A stretch of 64,000 nucleotides of DNA from positions 3,410,001 through 3,474,000 of the forward strand of contig NZ_JACBYV010000001.1 of NCBI RefSeq assembly GCF_013408425.1, read 5' to 3'. Below the pieces are notes generated by a model. The model worked only from the letters and a program-made list of their open reading frames with translations, was not told the DNA's origin and did not search any database. Below, one piece after another: positions 54,089-63,089 of the stretch. Numbering within the stretch: position 1 is the first letter of the stretch; every line of letters starts with the position of its first letter. The translations under genes were made by a program, and so were the position numbers. This DNA is from Pseudomonas flavescens. GTDB taxonomy: Bacteria; Pseudomonadota; Gammaproteobacteria; Pseudomonadales; Pseudomonadaceae.

Positions 54089-57026
54089 CCTCAGCGGGTT
54101 GATGGCGGTCAGCGCCGCCTACCTGCTCGTGTTGTTCAGTGTCGCCTGGTGCGCCGACCGCGGCCTGATTCCGCGCCGGCTGATTCGTCACCCGCTGACC
54201 TATACCCTGTCGCTGGGCGTGTACGCCAGCGCCTGGGCCTTCTACGGCACCGTCGGCCTGGCCTACCAGTACGGCTACGGCTTCCTGGCCAGCTACCTGG
54301 GCGTGACCGGGGCATTCCTGCTGGCGCCGGTGCTGCTCTACCCCATCCTGCGCATCACCCGTACCTATCAGCTGTCGTCGCTGGCCGATCTGTTCGCGTT
54401 TCGCTTTCGCAGCACCTGGGCTGGCGCGCTGAGCACGCTGTGCATGCTGATCGCCGTGCTGCCGCTGCTGGCCCTGCAGATCCAGGCGGTCACCGATGCG
54501 ATCGGCATCCTCACCCGGGAACCGGTGCAGCCACAGATCGCCCTGGCGTTCTGCGGCCTGTTCATCCTGGTCACCATCCTGTTCGGCGCCCGCCATCTGG
54601 CGACCCGGGAAAAGCACGAAGGCCTGGTGTTCGCCATCGCCTTCGAGTCGGTGGTCAAGCTGCTGGCCATGGGCGCCATCGGTCTGTATGCGCTGTACGC
54701 GGTATTCGACGGCCCGCGCGAGCTGGAGCAATGGCTGGTGCTCAACCAGGCGGCGCTGGCCAGCCTGCACACGCCGTTGCAGGAAGGCCCGTGGCGCACC
54801 CTGCTGCTGGTGTTCTTCGCCTCGGCCATCGTCATGCCGCACATGTACCACATGACCTTCACCGAGAACCTCAACCCGCGCGCCCTGGTCAGTGCCAGCT
54901 GGGGCCTGCCGCTGTTCCTGCTGCTGATGAGCCTGGCCGTGCCGCTGATTCTCTGGGCCAGCCTGCGCCTGGGCTCGACCACCAGCCCGGAGTACTTCAC
55001 CCTCGGCCTGGGCATCGCCGTGGACAGCCCGACCCTGGCGCTGATCGCCTACATCGGCGGTCTGTCCGCCTCCAGCGGCCTGATCATCGTCACCACCCTG
55101 GCGCTGTCGGGCATGCTGCTCAACCACGTGGTGCTGCCGCTCTACCAGCCACCGGCCGAGGGCAATATCTACCGCTGGCTGAAATGGACGCGCCGCGCGC
55201 TGATCGTCGCCATCATCCTCGCCAGCTACGGCTTCTATAACCTGCTCGACGCCCAGCAGGATCTGGCCAACCTGGGCATCGTGTCCTTCGTCGCCACCCT
55301 GCAGTTCCTGCCCGGCGTGCTCTCGGTACTGTACTGGCCGACCGCCAACCGCCGCGGCTTCATCGCCGGTCTGCTGGCGGGCATCGGCGTGTGGTCGGTC
55401 AGCATGCTGATGCCGCTGCTGGGCACCCTGCCCGGCCTCTACGTGCCGATTCTGGACCTGGTCTACGTGCTGGATGACAGCAGCTGGCACATGGCGGCCA
55501 TCGCCTCGCTGGCCACCAACGTGCTGGTGTTCACCCTGGTCTCGGTGTTCACCGACTCGAGCCCGGAAGAGGACAGCGCCGCGGAAGCCTGCGCCGTGGA
55601 CAACGTGCGTCGCCCACAGCGCCGGGAGCTGCTGGCGCTGTCGCCCCAGGAATTCGCCACCCAGTTGGCCAAGCCGCTGGGTGCCAAGACCGCCCAGCGT
55701 GAAGTCGAACAGGCCCTGCGCGACCTGCATCTGCCTTTCGACGAAAGCCGCCCTTACGCGCTGCGCCGCTTGCGCGATCGCCTTGAAGCCAACCTGTCCG
55801 GGCTGATGGGACCGAGCGTGGCCCAGGACATCATCGAGTCCTTCCTGCCCTACAAGTCCGGTAGCGAAAGCTACGTGACCGAGGACATCCACTTCATCGA
55901 GAGCCGCCTCGAGGATTATCACTCGCGCCTCACCGGCCTCGCCGCGGAACTCGATGCCCTGCGCCGCTATCACCGCCAGACCCTGCAGGAACTGCCGATG
56001 GGCGTCTGCTCCCTGGCCAAGGATCACGAGATCCTGATGTGGAACAAGGCCATGGAAGAACTCACCGAAATTCCCGCACAGCGCATCGTCGGTTCTCGCC
56101 TGTCGACCCTTGGCGAGCCCTGGCGTGACCTGCTGCAACGCTTCATCGAGATTCCCGACGAACACCTGCACAAGCAGCGCCTGGCGCTGGACGGCCAGAT
56201 CCGTTGGCTCAACCTGCACAAGGCGGCCATCGACGAGCCGCTGGCACCGGGTAACAGTGGCCTGGTCCTGCTGGTCGAGGACCTGACCGAAACCCAGATG
56301 CTCGAAGACAAGCTGGTGCACTCCGAGCGCCTGGCCAGTATCGGTCGCCTCGCCGCCGGCGTGGCCCATGAAATCGGCAACCCGATCACCGGCATCGCCT
56401 GCCTCGCGCAAAACCTGCGCGAAGAACGTGAAGGCGATGGCGAACTGACCGAAATCAGCGCGCAGATTCTCGAGCAGACCAAGCGGGTCACGCGCATCGT
56501 CCACTCGTTGATGAACTTCGCCCACTCGGGTAGCCATCAGCAAGCCGACGAGCCGGTCTGCCTGGCCGAAATCGCTCAGGAAGCCATTGGTCTGCTGGCG
56601 CTTAACCGGCGCAGTGTGGACGTGCAATTCTTCAACCTGTGCAAGCCCGATCATTGGGCACACGGTGATCCACAGCGCCTCGCCCAGGTGCTGATCAACC
56701 TGCTGAGCAACGCTCGCGACGCCTCGCCAGCTGGCGGTGCCATTCGCGTGCGCAGCGAAGCGTCGGAACACACCGTCGACCTGATCGTCGAGGACGAAGG
56801 CAGCGGGATTCCCAAGGGCGTGATGGACCGGCTGTTCGAGCCGTTCTTCACCACCAAGGACCCCGGCAAGGGAACCGGACTCGGCCTCGCGCTGGTCTAT
56901 TCCATCGTGGAAGAGCATTATGGCCAGATAACAATCGACAGCCCGATCGACCCCGAGCAGCAACGTGGCACCCGCATCCGGGTAACGCTGCCGCGGCACA
57001 TCGAGGCAATGCCACTGGCGACCTAA
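54072..57026 (+). CDS. cbrA: Sensor histidine kinase CbrA with transporter domain
   Basis: 984 residues. N-terminal SLC5-type transporter domain with about 13 membrane segments (about 1-500), linker/STAC-like region (about 500-600), PAS (about 640-745), then HisKA with His766 in GVAHEIGNP and HATPase_c with GDPQRLAQVLINLLSNARDA, EDEGSGIP and GKGTGLGLALV. It signals carbon/nitrogen status to CbrB. The ATG at 54072 is used; GTG at 54069 is adjacent. CbrA transports histidine in some species. The gene lies 95 bases before cbrB. Confidence 0.95.
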   Translation: MPTSFSLSGLMAVSAAYLLVLFSVAWCADRGLIPRRLIRHPLTYTLSLGVYASAWAFYGTVGLAYQYGYGFLASYLGVTGAFLLAPVLLYPILRITRTYQLSSLADLFAFRFRSTWAGALSTLCMLIAVLPLLALQIQAVTDAIGILTREPVQPQIALAFCGLFILVTILFGARHLATREKHEGLVFAIAFESVVKLLAMGAIGLYALYAVFDGPRELEQWLVLNQAALASLHTPLQEGPWRTLLLVFFASAIVMPHMYHMTFTENLNPRALVSASWGLPLFLLLMSLAVPLILWASLRLGSTTSPEYFTLGLGIAVDSPTLALIAYIGGLSASSGLIIVTTLALSGMLLNHVVLPLYQPPAEGNIYRWLKWTRRALIVAIILASYGFYNLLDAQQDLANLGIVSFVATLQFLPGVLSVLYWPTANRRGFIAGLLAGIGVWSVSMLMPLLGTLPGLYVPILDLVYVLDDSSWHMAAIASLATNVLVFTLVSVFTDSSPEEDSAAEACAVDNVRRPQRRELLALSPQEFATQLAKPLGAKTAQREVEQALRDLHLPFDESRPYALRRLRDRLEANLSGLMGPSVAQDIIESFLPYKSGSESYVTEDIHFIESRLEDYHSRLTGLAAELDALRRYHRQTLQELPMGVCSLAKDHEILMWNKAMEELTEIPAQRIVGSRLSTLGEPWRDLLQRFIEIPDEHLHKQRLALDGQIRWLNLHKAAIDEPLAPGNSGLVLLVEDLTETQMLEDKLVHSERLASIGRLAAGVAHEIGNPITGIACLAQNLREEREGDGELTEISAQILEQTKRVTRIVHSLMNFAHSGSHQQADEPVCLAEIAQEAIGLLALNRRSVDVQFFNLCKPDHWAHGDPQRLAQVLINLLSNARDASPAGGAIRVRSEASEHTVDLIVEDEGSGIPKGVMDRLFEPFFTTKDPGKGTGLGLALVYSIVEEHYGQITIDSPIDPEQQRGTRIRVTLPRHIEAMPLAT

Positions 57027-57120
57027 ATTCCGAAGAACCGCATTCCTGGCGATGCGCGTGGCCCAGCTTGGCTACAGCACCGGGAAGCAGGTTCCGAGAC
57101 CGTCGAGAGAATTCGATTAA

Positions 57121-58545
57121 ATGCCTCATATCCTGATCGTCGAAGACGAAACCATCATCCGCTCTGCCCTGCGTCGCCTGCTCGAACGCAACCAGTACCA
57201 GGTCAGCGAGGCCGGTTCGGTACAGGAAGCCCAGGAGCGCTTCGACATCCCGGGGTTCGATCTGGTGGTCAGTGACCTGCGCCTGCCTGGCGCACCGGGC
57301 ACCGAGTTGATCAAGCTCGCCCAGGGCGCTCCGGTGCTGATCATGACCAGCTATGCGAGCCTGCGCTCGGCGGTCGACTCGATGAAAATGGGCGCTGTCG
57401 ATTACATCGCCAAACCCTTCGATCATGACGAGATGTTGCAAGCCGTGGCGCGCATCCTGCGTGATCGTCAGGCGGTACGCAGCCAGGCAGGGAACGCTCC
57501 GGCCGCAACACGCGGCGCGGAAAAGAGCGACAAGGCCGCCAATGGCGAAATCGGCATCATCGGCTCCAGCCCGGCGATGCTGGAGCTGTACAGCAAGATC
57601 CGCAAGGTCTCCCCCACCGACTCCAACGTGCTGGTGCAGGGCGAATCCGGTACCGGCAAGGAGCTGGTCGCCCGGGCGCTGCACAACCTGTCGAAGCGCG
57701 CCAAGGCCCCGCTGATTTCGGTCAACTGCGCGGCGATCCCGGAAACCCTCATCGAATCCGAGCTGTTCGGCCATGAAAAGGGCGCATTCACCGGTGCCAG
57801 CGCCAGCCGCGCCGGCCTGGTGGAGGCCGCCGACGGCGGTACCCTGTTTCTCGATGAAATCGGCGAACTGCCCCTGGAAGCCCAGGCGCGCCTGCTGCGC
57901 GTTCTGCAGGAAGGCGAGATACGTCGGGTCGGCTCGGTGCAGTCGCAGAAGGTCGACGTGCGCCTGATCGCGGCGACTCACCGCGACCTGAAAACCCTGT
58001 CGAAAACCGGCCAGTTCCGTGAAGACCTCTATTACCGGCTGCACGTCATCGCCCTGAAACTGCCGCCACTGCGCGAGCGCGGCAGCGATGTGCTGGAAAT
58101 CGCCCGCGCCTTCCTGCTGCGCCAATCCACCCGCATGGGGCGCACCGACCTGCATTTCGGCCCCGACGCGGAACAGGCCATCCACCACTACAGCTGGCCG
58201 GGTAACGTGCGGGAACTGGAGAACGCCATCGAGCGCTCGGTGATCCTCTGCGACGGCAGCACCATCAATGCCGACCTGCTGGGTATCGACATCGAGCTGG
58301 AAGACCTCGACGACGATGCGTTCATGGGCCTGCCGCCACAGAGCGGAGCGGTCAATGGCACCAGCCAGGACCCCAGCGAGGATCTTTCGCTGGAAGACTA
58401 CTTCCAGCACTTCGTACTCGAGCATCAGGACCACATGACCGAGACCGAACTGGCCCGCAAACTGGGCATCAGCCGCAAGTGCCTGTGGGAACGTCGCCAG
58501 CGCCTGGGCATTCCGCGGCGCAAGTCGAGCGTTACCAGCGAATAG
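57121..58545 (+). CDS. cbrB: NtrC-family response regulator CbrB
   Basis: 474 residues. Receiver domain (1-120) with phospho-acceptor Asp52 (VVSDLRLPG); sigma54-activating AAA+ domain (about 145-385) with Walker A GESGTGK (174-180) and the sigma54-contact loop GAFTGA (221-226); and Fis-type helix-turn-helix at the C-terminus ([23 protein letters not shown] region split by acidic linker). It activates sigma54 promoters, notably crcZ, which follows directly. Confidence 0.96.
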   Translation: MPHILIVEDETIIRSALRRLLERNQYQVSEAGSVQEAQERFDIPGFDLVVSDLRLPGAPGTELIKLAQGAPVLIMTSYASLRSAVDSMKMGAVDYIAKPFDHDEMLQAVARILRDRQAVRSQAGNAPAATRGAEKSDKAANGEIGIIGSSPAMLELYSKIRKVSPTDSNVLVQGESGTGKELVARALHNLSKRAKAPLISVNCAAIPETLIESELFGHEKGAFTGASASRAGLVEAADGGTLFLDEIGELPLEAQARLLRVLQEGEIRRVGSVQSQKVDVRLIAATHRDLKTLSKTGQFREDLYYRLHVIALKLPPLRERGSDVLEIARAFLLRQSTRMGRTDLHFGPDAEQAIHHYSWPGNVRELENAIERSVILCDGSTINADLLGIDIELEDLDDDAFMGLPPQSGAVNGTSQDPSEDLSLEDYFQHFVLEHQDHMTETELARKLGISRKCLWERRQRLGIPRRKSSVTSE

Positions 58546-58607
58546 CGTCTAGCTCGGCTGTTACCGCACCGAGCGAAGCACGTAACAAAGCCGGGGTTTA
58601 CGGTAAC
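58531..58607. promoter_or_regulatory. Candidate CbrB activator sites upstream of crcZ
   Basis: GTTACC (58531-58536), TGTTAC (58559-58564), GTAACA (58582-58587) and GGTAAC (58602-58607) form repeated half-sites in both orientations 85-165 bases before the sigma54 promoter, the expected enhancer distance. TGTTAC-type half-sites are those reported for CbrB. Confidence 0.65.
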
Positions 58608-58626
58608 GGAATCCCGGCTTTTTTTT
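58587..58626 (+). terminator. Rho-independent terminator of cbrB
   Basis: AAAGCCGGG (58587-58595) pairs with CCCGGCTTT (58613-58621), followed by a T run to 58626. One CbrB half-site lies in its loop and another overlaps its left edge. Confidence 0.88.
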
Positions 58627-58681
58627 GCCCTCGCAAAAGTCAAAAAACCTAAATTATTGTTTTTAAAGGAAAAATAAAAAC

Positions 58682-58697
58682 TGGCACGCGGAATGCT
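58682..58697 (+). promoter_or_regulatory. Sigma54 (RpoN) promoter of crcZ
   Basis: TGGCAC-GCGGA-ATGCT matches the -24/-12 consensus with correct GG/GC spacing. The predicted start is near 58708. Confidence 0.87.
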
Positions 58698-58707
58698 TTA
58701 TCTCTCG

Positions 58708-59068
58708 CACAACAACAATAACAAGCATGACCAACGACAATAAAAATAAGACGAAACGACTCCAGCACAATAAGAACAAGACGGCAGGAGACGCAGCTAA
58801 CTGATTCTTTTGGAGAGGATTTCCTCATGGGGCCTTGCCCCGTAACCAGATAGAGAACAATAAAACTGTCGATAGACAGCACCGGTTCTGGTTGGGTCAG
58901 AGACCCGAGGTAGCGTCAGCATCCAAAGTAATCCGTTTGCTCTTGCTCCCGATACGGGAGGTTTTCCGGACGGCATGGATTCCGGAACGGGCGATCGAAC
59001 AAGAACAACAAGCCCGCATAACAAGAAAAACGCATAGCAACATTTGTGGGGGAGCTTCGGCTCCCCCA
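58708..59068 (+). ncRNA. crcZ: CrcZ small RNA
   Basis: Location between cbrB and pcnB, a sigma54 promoter just upstream, and a length of about 361 bases all match CrcZ, the RNA that sequesters Hfq/Crc to relieve catabolite repression. At least five A-rich AANAANAA-type target motifs are visible (for example ACAACAACAATAACAAG near 58711, AACGACAATAAAAATAAG near 58733, AAGAACAAG near 58771, GAGAACAATAAAA near 58853, AAGAACAACAAG near 59000). The 3' end is placed at the hairpin with UUCG loop at 59047-59068, which lacks a T run, so the end is approximate. Confidence 0.87.
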
Positions 59069-59194
59069 GTAGCTTGTGCCCCGGCCTGCCCTCCCTCCCC
59101 CGCTTACACCCATCCGCGACTCAATGCTAGAATCCGCGCTATTTCTGCGCCTTTACATTATTCTGGCCATTCATTTCGTCATACAGTGCTCTCC

Positions 59195-60592
59195 ATGCTG
59201 AAAAAGCTGTTCAAGTCCCTTCGTTCGCCGCTGCGCCGCGCTCACCAGCCTCACAGTACGCCGCACGTGCTGAACAACAACCAGCACCCGATCCAGCGTG
59301 GGCAGATAAGCCGCTACGCGATCAGCGTGGTCGAGCGTCTGCAGAATGCAGGCTACGAGGCCTATCTGGTCGGTGGCTGCGTACGCGATCTGCTGCTGGG
59401 CATCGAGCCCAAGGACTTCGACGTCGCCACCAGCGCTACCCCGGAGCAGGTCAGGGGTGAATTCCGCAATGCCCGGGTGATCGGTCGCCGCTTCAAGCTG
59501 GTCCACGTGCACTTCGGCCGCGAGATCATCGAGACCGCCACCTTCCGCGCCAACCACCCGCAGGGTGAAGAGGAAGAGGATACCAACCAGTCCTCGCGCA
59601 ACGAGAGCGGCCGCATTCTGCGTGACAACGTCTACGGCACCCTGGAGGACGACGCCCAGCGCCGCGACTTCACCATCAATGCGCTGTACTACGATCCGGT
59701 ATCCGAGCGGATTCTCGACTACGCCAATGGCATGCACGACATCCGCAACAACCTGGTGCGGCTGATCGGCAACCCCACGCAGCGTTATCAGGAAGATCCG
59801 GTGCGCATGCTGCGTGCCGTGCGCTTCGCCGCCAAGCTGGACTTCGATATCGAGAAGCACAGCGCCGATCCCATCTATGACCTGGCTCACCTGCTGGGGG
59901 GCATTCCCGCCGCTCGCCTGTTCGACGAAGTGCTCAAGCTGTTTCTCAGCGGCTACGCCATCTACACCTATGACCTGCTGGTGGACTACGGCCTGTTCGG
60001 CCAGCTGTTCCCGGCCAGCGCCGCGGCGCTGAGACAGAACCCGGAATACACCGACACACTGATCCGCAACGCCCTGGACAACACCGATCTGCGCATCCAC
60101 CAGGGTAAGCCGGTCACCCCCGCTTTCCTGTTCGCGGCGCTGCTCTGGCCAGCGCTGCCGGCTCGAGTGATTCGCCTCCAGGAGCGCGGCATGCCGGCCA
60201 TTCCGGCCATGCAGGAAGCGGCTCACGAACTGATCGCCGAGCAGTGCCAGCGCATCGCCGTGCCGAAACGCTTCACCCTGCCGATCCGCGAGATCTGGGA
60301 CATGCAGGAGCGCCTGCCACGACGCAGCGGCAAGCGCGCCGATCTGCTGCTGGAAAACCCACGCTTCCGCGCCGGTTACGACTTCCTGCTGCTGCGCGAG
60401 AGCGCCGGCGAGGAAACAGGCGGCCTCGGCGACTGGTGGACGGACTACCAGGACGCCAGCGACAGCGACCGCCGGGTGATGATCCGCGACCTGTCCAGCA
60501 AGGACGACGCACCAGGTGCGCCCCGCAAGCGCCGCCGCAGTGGCGGCAACAAGCGCAAGCGCAGCCCTCAGGGCGGCGGCGCAGCCGACTAA
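59195..60592 (+). CDS. pcnB: Poly(A) polymerase I
   Basis: 465 residues. Class II nucleotidyltransferase head with LVGGCVRDLLLG and the metal aspartates in PKDFDVAT (about residues 64-80), the GRRFKLVHVHFG and RRDFTINALYYD segments, and a very basic C-terminal tail (KRRRSGGNKRKRS). It adds 3' poly(A) tails that promote RNA decay. The ATG at 59195 gives the standard protein; the frame running back to 58835 lies within crcZ and is not coding. Confidence 0.94.
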   Translation: MLKKLFKSLRSPLRRAHQPHSTPHVLNNNQHPIQRGQISRYAISVVERLQNAGYEAYLVGGCVRDLLLGIEPKDFDVATSATPEQVRGEFRNARVIGRRFKLVHVHFGREIIETATFRANHPQGEEEEDTNQSSRNESGRILRDNVYGTLEDDAQRRDFTINALYYDPVSERILDYANGMHDIRNNLVRLIGNPTQRYQEDPVRMLRAVRFAAKLDFDIEKHSADPIYDLAHLLGGIPAARLFDEVLKLFLSGYAIYTYDLLVDYGLFGQLFPASAAALRQNPEYTDTLIRNALDNTDLRIHQGKPVTPAFLFAALLWPALPARVIRLQERGMPAIPAMQEAAHELIAEQCQRIAVPKRFTLPIREIWDMQERLPRRSGKRADLLLENPRFRAGYDFLLLRESAGEETGGLGDWWTDYQDASDSDRRVMIRDLSSKDDAPGAPRKRRRSGGNKRKRSPQGGGAAD

Positions 60593-60594
60593 GC

Positions 60595-61074
60595 ATGGAA
60601 CGTGTCCATATCGGTCTGGGCAGCAACCTCGCCGAACCGGCCGAGCAGTTGCGCCAGGCGCTTGCCGCACTCGAGCACCTGCCAGATACCCGCCTCGCGG
60701 CGGTTTCTTCCTTCTATGTCAGCGATTCGCTGCTCCCCGGCCAGCCGCGCTACACCAATGCCGTCGCGGCGCTGGACACCGATCTGCAGCCGCTGCAGCT
60801 GCTCGATGCGCTGCAGGCCATCGAACGGGGTCAGGGCCGCGAACGCCACGAACGCTGGGGCCCACGTACGCTCGACCTGGACATCCTGCTGTTCGGCGAG
60901 CGGCTGATCGACGAGCCACGACTGCGCGTCCCGCACTACCACATGCACGCGCGGGCCTTCGTGCTCTACCCACTCGCGGAAATCGCTGCCGGCCTGGAGT
61001 TGCCCGATGGCCGCTCCCTCGGCGCACTGCTGGCGGCCTGCCCCTTCGAGGGCCTGGAACGCCTGACGCCCTGA
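60595..61074 (+). CDS. folK: 2-amino-4-hydroxy-6-hydroxymethyldihydropteridine pyrophosphokinase
   Basis: 159 residues. HPPK family signature RWGPRTLDLDILLFG (about residues 83-97) with the magnesium aspartates, GLGSNL at the N-terminus (7-12), and VPHYHMHARAFVL. It transfers pyrophosphate from ATP in folate synthesis. It starts 2 bases after the pcnB stop, so the two genes are co-transcribed. Confidence 0.95.
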   Translation: MERVHIGLGSNLAEPAEQLRQALAALEHLPDTRLAAVSSFYVSDSLLPGQPRYTNAVAALDTDLQPLQLLDALQAIERGQGRERHERWGPRTLDLDILLFGERLIDEPRLRVPHYHMHARAFVLYPLAEIAAGLELPDGRSLGALLAACPFEGLERLTP

Positions 61075-61307
61075 AGCAGGTGGTTCTGCCGCTGGCGGTA
61101 ACGACGTAACAGCGCGGTAACACATTCGATTGACTTGCCCCCCCGCCATCGGGACTATAGCCACCCATTGCCCCATGCCGGAGCAAAAAGGGCCGCCAAA
61201 CAGGCCACATTGAAGCAGCCTAGCTGCCTCTTCGATGCCAGAAAGAACCTGCTCCACGAGAGCCTGCATTCAACAGGCCCGCACAGGTTCCGAGTGAGGA
61301 TACGTTC
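61075..61307. other. Intergenic region before panB
   Basis: About 230 bases that probably hold the panBC promoter. No clear boxes or operator were identified. Confidence 0.35.
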
Positions 61308-62108
61308 ATGCCTGATGTAACCCTGACCACCCTGCAAGCGCTCAAGCAGAAGGGCGAAAAGATCACCATGCTGACCTGCTACGACGCCACCTTCGCCAAG
61401 GTCAGCTCGCAGGCAGGCGTAGAAGTGCTGCTGATCGGGGACTCCCTTGGGATGGTGCTGCAGGGGCATGACAGCACGCTACCGGTCAGCGTCAACGACA
61501 TGGCCTACCACACGGCCAGCGTCAAACGCGGCAACCGCGGTGCGCTGATCGTCGCCGACCTGCCCTTCATGGGATACGCCACCGTGGATCAAGCCCTGCA
61601 AAATGCCGGCGCCTTGATGCAGGCGGGTGCTCACATGGTCAAGATCGAAGGCACCGCCTGGCTGGCCGAATCCATCGCGCGCCTGGCTGAACGTGGTGTG
61701 CCGGTGTGCGCACATATGGGCCTGACCCCGCAAACCGTGAATATTCTCGGTGGCTACAAGGTGCAGGGCCGTCAGGAGGCACAGGCCCGGCAGATGGTTG
61801 CCGACGCCATCGCGCTGGAGCAGGCGGGTGCGGCCATGCTGTTGCTCGAATGCGTACCGGTCGACCTGGCGGGCGAGATCAGCCGCACCGTGAAGATACC
61901 GGTTATCGGCATTGGTGCCGGCCCGCAGACCGACGGCCAGGTACTGGTGCTGCACGACATGCTCGGGGTGTCCCTGACTGGCCGCATGGCCAAGTTCGTG
62001 AAGAACTTCATGGATGGCCAGGCCGGTATCGAAGACGCCATCGCGGCCTATGTGAAAGCCGTGAAGGACGTCAGCTTCCCGGCCGCCGAACACGGATTCT
62101 CCGCATGA
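61308..62108 (+). CDS. panB: 3-methyl-2-oxobutanoate hydroxymethyltransferase
   Basis: 266 residues. Magnesium/substrate residues D45 (LIGDSLG), D84 (VADLPF), E114 (VKIEG) and catalytic E181 (LLLECVP) are at the same numbers as in the E. coli enzyme. It makes ketopantoate from ketoisovalerate and methylene-THF. Its stop overlaps the panC start (ATGA). Confidence 0.96.
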   Translation: MPDVTLTTLQALKQKGEKITMLTCYDATFAKVSSQAGVEVLLIGDSLGMVLQGHDSTLPVSVNDMAYHTASVKRGNRGALIVADLPFMGYATVDQALQNAGALMQAGAHMVKIEGTAWLAESIARLAERGVPVCAHMGLTPQTVNILGGYKVQGRQEAQARQMVADAIALEQAGAAMLLLECVPVDLAGEISRTVKIPVIGIGAGPQTDGQVLVLHDMLGVSLTGRMAKFVKNFMDGQAGIEDAIAAYVKAVKDVSFPAAEHGFSA

Positions 62109-62965
62109 ACACCGTGAAGACCGTGCGCGAGCTGCGCGCTGCCGTTGCCCAGGCCCGTGCCGAAGGCAAGCAGATCGGCCTGGTGCCGACCATGGGCAAC
62201 CTGCACGCCGGCCACGCCGCACTGGTGGAAAAGGCCGCGCAACGCAGCGACTTCGTGGTCGCCAGCATCTTCGTCAACCCGATGCAGTTCGGCCCCTCCG
62301 AAGACCTCGACAAGTACCCGCGCACGCTCCAGGCCGACCAGCAGCGCCTGGTCGACGCTGGCTGCCATCTGCTGTTCCACCCGGACGTCGCAGAGATGTA
62401 CCCCGGCGGCATGGGCGAGCAGACCCGCATCAGCGTGCCGGGCGTGTCCGAGGGCCTTTGCGGTGCCAGCCGCCCTGGCCACTTCGAGGGCGTCGCCACC
62501 GTGGTCACCAAACTGTTCAACATGGTACAGCCCGATCTGGCGGTGTTCGGCCAGAAGGACTTCCAGCAACTGGCGGTGATCCGCACCATGGTGCGCGACC
62601 TCAACATGCCCATCCAGATCATCGGCGAACCCACCGTGCGCGCCGAGAGCGGCCTGGCCCTGTCATCGCGCAACGGTTATCTGAGCGATGAGCAGCGCGA
62701 AACCGCCACGGTTCTGTACCGCTCGCTGCAGCACATCGCCCAGGCCATCCAGGCTGGCGAGCGCGACCTGCCGGCCCTGATCGCCCAGGCGCAGCGCCAG
62801 CATGCCGATGCAGGGCTGCGTGCCGACTATCTGGAAGTGCGCGAAGCACAGAGCCTGCGCCAGCTCGGCCCAGGCGACCGCGAGCTGGTCGTGCTGGTGG
62901 CCGCCTACCTGGGTAATACCCGGCTGATCGACAACCTGAGCTTCACCCTTGATCAAGGCTACTGA
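62105..62965 (+). CDS. panC: Pantothenate synthetase
   Basis: 286 residues. HIGH-type [10 protein letters not shown] (about residues 28-37), [16 protein letters not shown] and the KMSKS-like SSRNGYLS are present. It condenses pantoate with beta-alanine using ATP. The start overlaps panB. A terminator follows at 63005, then pgi; the aspartate decarboxylase gene panD, which follows panC in some pseudomonads, is not here. Confidence 0.96.
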   Translation: MNTVKTVRELRAAVAQARAEGKQIGLVPTMGNLHAGHAALVEKAAQRSDFVVASIFVNPMQFGPSEDLDKYPRTLQADQQRLVDAGCHLLFHPDVAEMYPGGMGEQTRISVPGVSEGLCGASRPGHFEGVATVVTKLFNMVQPDLAVFGQKDFQQLAVIRTMVRDLNMPIQIIGEPTVRAESGLALSSRNGYLSDEQRETATVLYRSLQHIAQAIQAGERDLPALIAQAQRQHADAGLRADYLEVREAQSLRQLGPGDRELVVLVAAYLGNTRLIDNLSFTLDQGY

Positions 62966-63004
62966 CGGCCACCTGCACCGGGCCTGAAAACCCGGATACA
63001 CTCG

Positions 63005-63032
63005 AAAGCCCGGACGATCATCCGGGCTTTTT
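63005..63032 (+). terminator. Rho-independent terminator of panBC
   Basis: Stem AAAGCCCGGA/TCCGGGCTTT around CGATCA, ending in five T residues. Confidence 0.92.
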
Positions 63033-63089
63033 GGTATGTACCACCCTCGCTGAAGTCTGCCCAACCCAATGCCCCAACAAGGAAGCCCC

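Noticed and set aside
53943..56999. A 1018-residue open frame on the minus strand opposite cbrA
   Set aside because: It mirrors cbrA codon structure in GC-rich DNA, has low-complexity His/Gln/Arg/Gly-rich composition and no domain resemblance.
58835..59194. A 120-codon N-terminal extension of pcnB
   Set aside because: It runs through the crcZ RNA and has no resemblance to poly(A) polymerase; ATG 59195 gives the normal protein.
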